Assembly: GCA_964236495.1 (NCBI GenBank) | Contig: CAXSBR010000028.1 | Location: forward strand, 1 to 34,885 | Origin: CAXSBR01 sp964236495 | GTDB lineage: Bacteria; Actinomycetota; Actinomycetes; Mycobacteriales; Jatrophihabitantaceae | DNA length: 34,885 nucleotides | Reading direction: 5' to 3' | Shown here: positions 31,039 through 34,885 of the stretch, in pieces | Layout of the letters: each line of letters begins with the position of its first letter | How positions within the stretch are numbered: position 1 is the stretch's first letter | The notes under the pieces: model-generated | What the model was told of the DNA's origin: nothing | What the model saw: the letters and a program-made list of their open reading frames with translations, nothing else | The model's database searches: none | Program-made: the position numbers and the translations under genes

Positions 31039-32357
31039 CCGGTTGCCTCCTCTGCCGTCGAGGCCATGTCGATGCCGGATCCCAGGCCAGATCCCAGCCC
31101 GGATCCCAGGCCAGATCCCAAGCCGGAAAGCTGCATAGCTCGACCCGTGATGCCCAGCGCGCCCTCGCGCACGCGGTCGACACCGGCGCGGTGATAGGCC
31201 CGCTCCGTTGCCGCGGCCACCGCGTCCCAGGTGTACCTCGCGCGCATCCGCGCCACACCGGCCGCGCCGGCCTGCGCGCGCAGGCCTGCGTCGGCGAGCA
31301 GCTCGTTGATCGCCTCGGCGGCCAGGTCCGGGCGGTGCGGTGGCACCAGGCGACCGGTGACGCCACTGACCACCGTGTCCAGTAGCCCTCCGACGGCCGT
31401 ACCGACGACAGGCACGCCGCAGGCCATCGCCTCCAGCGGCACGATGCCGAACGGCTCGTACCAGGGCAGGCACACCACGAGATCGGCGGAGCGGATCAGC
31501 GCCGGCAGCTCGGCTCGCGGCACCGAGCCGCGCAGATCCACCCGGTCGGCGACGTTTAGGGCCTGCGCCAGCGCACGCAGCCGATGTGCCTCAGGGTCGG
31601 TGGCCAGATCGTGGGCCGAGCCACCGCCGGCCACGACGAGCTCGGCGTCGGGCACCGCGGCGAGGGCGCGGATCGCATCGTCGACGCCCTTGCGCGGCAC
31701 CATCCGGCCAAGCGCCAACAGCCGCGGGCGTCTCGAGCGTTCAGCCACCGGGCCGGTAGGACGGAACTGGGCTATGTCGACGCCACAGGGTACGACGTCG
31801 ATCGACGAACGTCGCGCACCCAGCAGCAGGAGTTCGCGAACTTCGTCGGTGCAGGAGGCGATCACCCGATCGACGCCGCGCGCGAGCTGAGTCTCCACTG
31901 CCAGCCGCCCGGTCGGGCTGGTGTCGGCACTGCCCTGATGGCGCTGCTTGACCGCGCCCAGAGCATGGAACGTCTGCAGCACCGGCAGGCCGATATCTGC
32001 GCCGGCGGCCATCGCGGCCATGCCGCTCATCCAGAAGTGCGCGTGGATCAGGTTCGGACGTCGGCGGCGCAGTGCCGCAGTGAGCCCGTCGGTGAACTGC
32101 GGAATGAAAGGCAGCAGAGCGTCCTTGCCCACCACCTGCGCCGGCCCGGCATCCAGGTGCACCACGTCGACGCCTCGCACCAGTCGAACCCGTCGAGGCA
32201 GCGCGCTGTCATCGCGGCGGGTGTAGACGACGACGTCGTGGCCTCGCCCGGCGAGTGCGGACGACAGCGCGGCGACGTAGACGTTCTGGCCACCGGCGTC
32301 GACGCCTCCGACGGCGGCGAGCGGGCTGGCGTGCTCGGACACCATCGCAATCTTCAT
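31035..32357 (-). CDS. Glycosyltransferase family 4
   Basis: A 440-residue GT-B retaining glycosyltransferase. The N-terminal AAVGGVDAGGQNVYVAALSSAL resembles sucrose-phosphate-synthase and MshA-type GT4 enzymes. The C-terminal donor domain has LLALGRMVPRKGVDDAIRAL, LRGSVPRAELPALI and the E-x7-E motif PWYEPFGIVPLEAMACGVPVVGTAVGG. It probably works on a surface glycan together with the other transferases here. ATG 32357 overlaps the upstream stop (ATGA). The last 20 residues contain Leu-Gly-Ser-Gly repeats encoded by a 12-bp tandem repeat. The donor sugar cannot be told. Confidence 0.9.
   Translation of the reverse strand: MKIAMVSEHASPLAAVGGVDAGGQNVYVAALSSALAGRGHDVVVYTRRDDSALPRRVRLVRGVDVVHLDAGPAQVVGKDALLPFIPQFTDGLTAALRRRRPNLIHAHFWMSGMAAMAAGADIGLPVLQTFHALGAVKQRHQGSADTSPTGRLAVETQLARGVDRVIASCTDEVRELLLLGARRSSIDVVPCGVDIAQFRPTGPVAERSRRPRLLALGRMVPRKGVDDAIRALAAVPDAELVVAGGGSAHDLATDPEAHRLRALAQALNVADRVDLRGSVPRAELPALIRSADLVVCLPWYEPFGIVPLEAMACGVPVVGTAVGGLLDTVVSGVTGRLVPPHRPDLAAEAINELLADAGLRAQAGAAGVARMRARYTWDAVAAATERAYHRAGVDRVREGALGITGRAMQLSGLGSGLGSGLGSGLGSGIDMASTAEEATG
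31077..31124 (-). repeat. 12-bp tandem repeat in the GT4 3' end
   Basis: Four 12-bp units (RGATCCCARGCC/CC type on the plus strand) give a Gly-Leu-Gly-Ser repeat just before the C-terminus. The repeat is in frame and after the catalytic domain. Confidence 0.9.
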
Positions 32358-33301
32358 GCGCACACCTGCGCCAGGGTGCGGTTCCAGTCCTGCAGGAAGC
32401 GCTGCAGTCCGTATCGCTCCAGCGCCGCTTGCCGGGCGGCCTTGCCGGCAAGACGGGCGGCCTCGGAGTCGGCGGTATAAAGGCGCGCGGCGGCGATCAG
32501 CTCGTCCACATCGGCGGAGACGACGCCCGCCGCGGGGGGAACGGCGCGGCCAACCTCGGTGGTGTCCAGCGCGACCACCGGCATGCCCAGGTGCATCGCC
32601 TCGAGCAGGGACAGGCCCAGCGACGTCCATCGCACCGGGTGTACGTAGAGCCGCCGCTGAGCCAAGGCTGCGTGCATGCGCTCTTGGGGCAGGTCCTCGT
32701 GGGCAGTGACGCCAGGCAGGCGCAGCGCGTCGACACGCATGCCGAACACGTCGAGCGGCACCGCTTGCGCGAATGCGGGCAGCAGGTCGGTACCGACCAT
32801 TCGCCCCCGCCGCACCGGGTCGTTGACGACAACGCCCGCACGCGCCAACTCGCCGGTGTAGAGCTCGCCGGGATCGACGATGCCGTGCTCGATCACCGAC
32901 GTTCGCGCCTGGCCGCTGTCCCAGCAGAGCCGGTTGAAGTGGGTGACGTGCACGATCGGGATGGCGCTCTGCTCGGCCAACGGATGCCGGCTGAGCACCG
33001 GGTGCGGCTCGGGCGCGTTGTGCTCGAGGAAGATCGCGGGCACGTCGCGCCCCGGGCGGCGACCGAGCCAGCGCTCGGCGAGCTCGATCTCCTCGATCCG
33101 CTGGAGCACGATGACGTCGACCGGCTCGTGGTACAGCTGTTCGGGCGTGCGTTCGACCACGGTCGCCGGCCAGTTCCAGGTGCGGGCGCGGCCCATGCCG
33201 TCGGCGTCGCGATCGGGCGTCACGGGTAGGACGTAGTCGTGGGGGCCCTGGACGAACGACGTCGCCCAGCTGCCGTGCACGTGCCACATCAGGATCCTCA
33301 T
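32354..33301 (-). CDS. Glycosyltransferase (GT4-like)
   Basis: A 315-residue protein with a GT-B layout. The N-terminus MRILMWHVHGSWATSFVQGPHDY is the acceptor-side start, VDVIVLQRIEEIELA and AIFLEHNAPEPHP follow, then THFNRLCWDS. The C-terminal part has RRLYVHPVRWTSLGLSLLEAMHLGMPVVALDTTEVG, matching the donor-binding E-rich motif of GT4. An ATGA overlap links it to the GT9 gene upstream (start 33301). I recall such pairs with GT9 heptosyltransferases in actinobacterial glycan clusters; the product is unknown. Confidence 0.85.
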   Translation of the reverse strand: MRILMWHVHGSWATSFVQGPHDYVLPVTPDRDADGMGRARTWNWPATVVERTPEQLYHEPVDVIVLQRIEEIELAERWLGRRPGRDVPAIFLEHNAPEPHPVLSRHPLAEQSAIPIVHVTHFNRLCWDSGQARTSVIEHGIVDPGELYTGELARAGVVVNDPVRRGRMVGTDLLPAFAQAVPLDVFGMRVDALRLPGVTAHEDLPQERMHAALAQRRLYVHPVRWTSLGLSLLEAMHLGMPVVALDTTEVGRAVPPAAGVVSADVDELIAAARLYTADSEAARLAGKAARQAALERYGLQRFLQDWNRTLAQVCA

Positions 33302-34404
33302 CGCGCCGGTACTCCGTGCCGAGGCGACGCGAGAACAGCAGTGGAACCGTCGTGCTCAGAGGAGGGCAGACCGACCAGGGAGGTCACCGCCCGCATTACG
33401 TCCGTAGCCGTCACCGAGGTCAAGCAGGGGTGATCGGGTACCGGACAGATCCGCGCTCGAGAACCTCGGCAGGGCGCGTCCTGATCGCCGAGCAGCACCG
33501 ACCGAGTGCCGTAGGGAGCCCATCGGCTGGCCGGCACCACCGGAGCGAACAAGGAAACGACGGGCCGGCCAAGAGCCGCAGCGAGGTGCGCCGGGCCGGT
33601 GTTGGCCACCACGACGGCGGCGCTGGCCTCGATAACCGCGGTCAGTTCGTTCAGATCGAGGCGACCGCCCACATCGAGGGTGCCGGGCAGATCGGCAGCC
33701 AGCTCGGCGGTGAGGTCCTTCTCCTGCGCCGAGCCGGTCAGCACCACCGGCCAGCCCGAGGCGGTGAGCTCCGCCACGGCCTGCCGCCACCGGAATTGCG
33801 GATAACCCCGCGCCGGCGCGCTCACACCGGGATGCACGACCAGGAACGGCTGCTCGGGCAGGCTGGGCAAAGTCGCGCGCACCGACGCATCCGGCGCTCG
33901 AACGGACAGCCGGCCATCGTCATGCTCTGGGCGGGCGAACCCGGCGCCGGCGACGATGGTCAGCATCCGCTCGGGCTCGGGCGCGTCGTCCGGCTCGGGC
34001 AGCCGGACGTCGAGCAGCGAGCCGGCATAGTCGGTGCTGACGGCGCTGATGCGGGCAACGCCGGCCAGCCGCAGCAGCATCGCCGTCGGCAGTGCCGACT
34101 GATGGAACGACGTCAGAATGACGGCTTCGGTGATGCCGGCGCCGGCGATCCGTCCGGCCACGCCGTCTGCATTTGTGGCGTCGACGTCCGCGGCGTCGAC
34201 GTCCGGCGGATCCGCAACGATCCACGGGCAACGCCACTCCAGCACGTCGTCCACGCCGGGCAGCATCGCCGCAGCCGCCGCACCACCCCCGGGTCCGGCG
34301 AGCACCGTCACCCGATCGGCGGAGGCGGCGACGGCGCGGATGGCCGGCCCGCAGATGAGCATGTCGCCCAGACTGTCTAGCCGGACGACCAACACGTGCC
34401 TCAC
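33298..34404 (-). CDS. Glycosyltransferase family 9 (heptosyltransferase-like)
   Basis: A 368-residue GT9 enzyme. MRHVLVVRLDSLGDMLICGPAIRAVA is the family N-terminus. The C-terminal donor domain has PFLVVHPGVSAPARGYPQFRWRQAVAELT, VVLTGSAQEKDL, LNELTAVIEASAAVVVANTGPAHLAAALGRPVVSLFAPVVPASRW. Four Cys near the C-terminus (PCRGSRARICPVPDHPCL) resemble the Cys cluster in many GT9 proteins. It starts at GTG 34404, overlapping the gmhB stop (GTGA). It should transfer heptose in the cytosol. Confidence 0.9.
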   Translation of the reverse strand: MRHVLVVRLDSLGDMLICGPAIRAVAASADRVTVLAGPGGGAAAAAMLPGVDDVLEWRCPWIVADPPDVDAADVDATNADGVAGRIAGAGITEAVILTSFHQSALPTAMLLRLAGVARISAVSTDYAGSLLDVRLPEPDDAPEPERMLTIVAGAGFARPEHDDGRLSVRAPDASVRATLPSLPEQPFLVVHPGVSAPARGYPQFRWRQAVAELTASGWPVVLTGSAQEKDLTAELAADLPGTLDVGGRLDLNELTAVIEASAAVVVANTGPAHLAAALGRPVVSLFAPVVPASRWAPYGTRSVLLGDQDAPCRGSRARICPVPDHPCLTSVTATDVMRAVTSLVGLPSSEHDGSTAVLASPRHGVPAR

Positions 34405-34885
34405 CGTCGAGCCGCCCGGGTCAGAATGTCGTCGACTGCTGCACCGACGGTGGAGAACACGTGCCGAGCCCCGTCGATCTCTTCAAGTCGAGTCGCCGAG
34501 GTGGGAACGAGCACGGCCTGGGCGCCGGCGCGCTCCGCGGCCGTCACATCTGAGCCGATGTCGCCGATCAGCACGCATTCGTGCACCGGCACGCCCAGCG
34601 CAGTCGCCGCAGCCAGCACCATGCCCGGCTGCGGCTTGCGGCAGTCGCAGCCGTCCTCTTCGGCGTGCAGGCACACCTGCCAGACGTCGAACGGCCCGAG
34701 TAGATCGTCCACGCGGGCGTTCACCGCGGCAAGCTGGTCGGGCGAGATGAGGCCGCGAGCGACGCCGGACTGGTTGCTGACCACGCCCACCGGCAGCCCG
34801 GCGGCTCTCACCCTATCCAGCGCTTGTTTCGCGCCGGGCATCGGCTCCACCAACGTCGGGTCGGCGTTGTAGGGGACGTCGCGCA
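34401..34885 (-). CDS. gmhB: D-glycero-D-manno-heptose-1,7-bisphosphate 7-phosphatase, C-terminal part; 5' end outside the window
   Basis: At least 161 residues of a HAD phosphatase of the histidinol-phosphatase/GmhB branch. Visible are RDVPYNADPTLVEPMPGAKQAL just after the missing DRDGT motif, VGVVSNQSGVARG (motif II), the zinc-binding loop with Cys and His (VCLHAEEDGCDCRKPQPGM), including the motif III Lys, and VLIGDIGSDVTAAERAG (motif IV). It removes the 7-phosphate so that HldE can attach AMP. The gene begins to the right of position 34885. Confidence 0.9.
   Translation of the reverse strand, partial: RDVPYNADPTLVEPMPGAKQALDRVRAAGLPVGVVSNQSGVARGLISPDQLAAVNARVDDLLGPFDVWQVCLHAEEDGCDCRKPQPGMVLAAATALGVPVHECVLIGDIGSDVTAAERAGAQAVLVPTSATRLEEIDGARHVFSTVGAAVDDILTRAARR

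Noticed and set aside
31039..31473. Longer GmhA N-terminus
   Set aside because: The extra residues are an out-of-frame shadow of the GT4 gene. ATG 31038 overlaps the GT4 stop and begins the conserved domain.

Overview
The window is high-GC DNA with dense, overlapping genes (many ATGA, GTGA and TGATG junctions), frequent GTG starts, a GroEL of actinobacterial type under tandem CIRCE operators, a DUF3263 protein and DUF4232/DUF4383 proteins. All of this points to a high-GC actinomycete. The GroEL N-terminus and the ADP-heptose genes would suit a Frankia/Jatrophihabitans/Nakamurella-like lineage, but I cannot place it further from sequence alone. I see no rRNA, tRNA, insertion sequence, phage or CRISPR array.

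Left part (1-5800). The N-terminal end of groEL (minus) lies behind two CIRCE elements. An ABM-fold monooxygenase follows, then a threonine synthase with a clear S-box (SAM-I type) riboswitch leader, then a DUF3263 protein. On the plus strand a small helical W-x-S-G protein is coupled to an alpha/beta hydrolase whose start codon lies in a 15-bp minisatellite. A conserved small actinobacterial protein follows.

Middle (5800-15500). A large secreted protein carries two GWAxDP modules, an FnIII domain and an unrecognised C-terminal domain; a DUF4232-like lipoprotein follows. A YdeP/FdhF-type molybdopterin oxidoreductase is divergent from an MFS transporter. Then come a methyltransferase, a type IB topoisomerase and a DUF4383 membrane protein, closed by a strong bidirectional hairpin.

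Catabolic island (15508-27697), the most interesting part. A leftward, translationally coupled operon runs: extradiol dioxygenase, extradiol dioxygenase, histidine phosphatase-family protein, ATP-grasp half of a PEP-synthase-like kinase, phosphohistidine half of that kinase, Rieske oxygenase, zinc-ribbon protein, HAD hydrolase, FMN/2Fe-2S reductase. Divergent from it run an unknown protein, an IclR regulator, a small Rieske ferredoxin and a meta-cleavage-product hydrolase. The split kinase resembles phenylphosphate synthase and the p-cresol phosphorylating pair CreHI. My model is aerobic, phosphorylation-dependent catabolism: activate a phenolic hydroxyl as an aryl phosphate, oxidise it with the Rieske system, remove the phosphate, cleave the catechol ring by the meta route and hydrolyse the product. 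The substrate is not visible in the sequence.

Right end (27700-34885). Two 73-bp-spaced inverted-repeat elements separate the island from a leftward operon with minimal or overlapping junctions: gmhB (cut by the window edge), GT9, GT, GT4, gmhA, hldE, GT9. It encodes an ADP-heptose route with heptosyltransferase-like enzymes, in what looks like a Gram-positive cell, so a heptose-containing surface glycan rather than LPS is expected.
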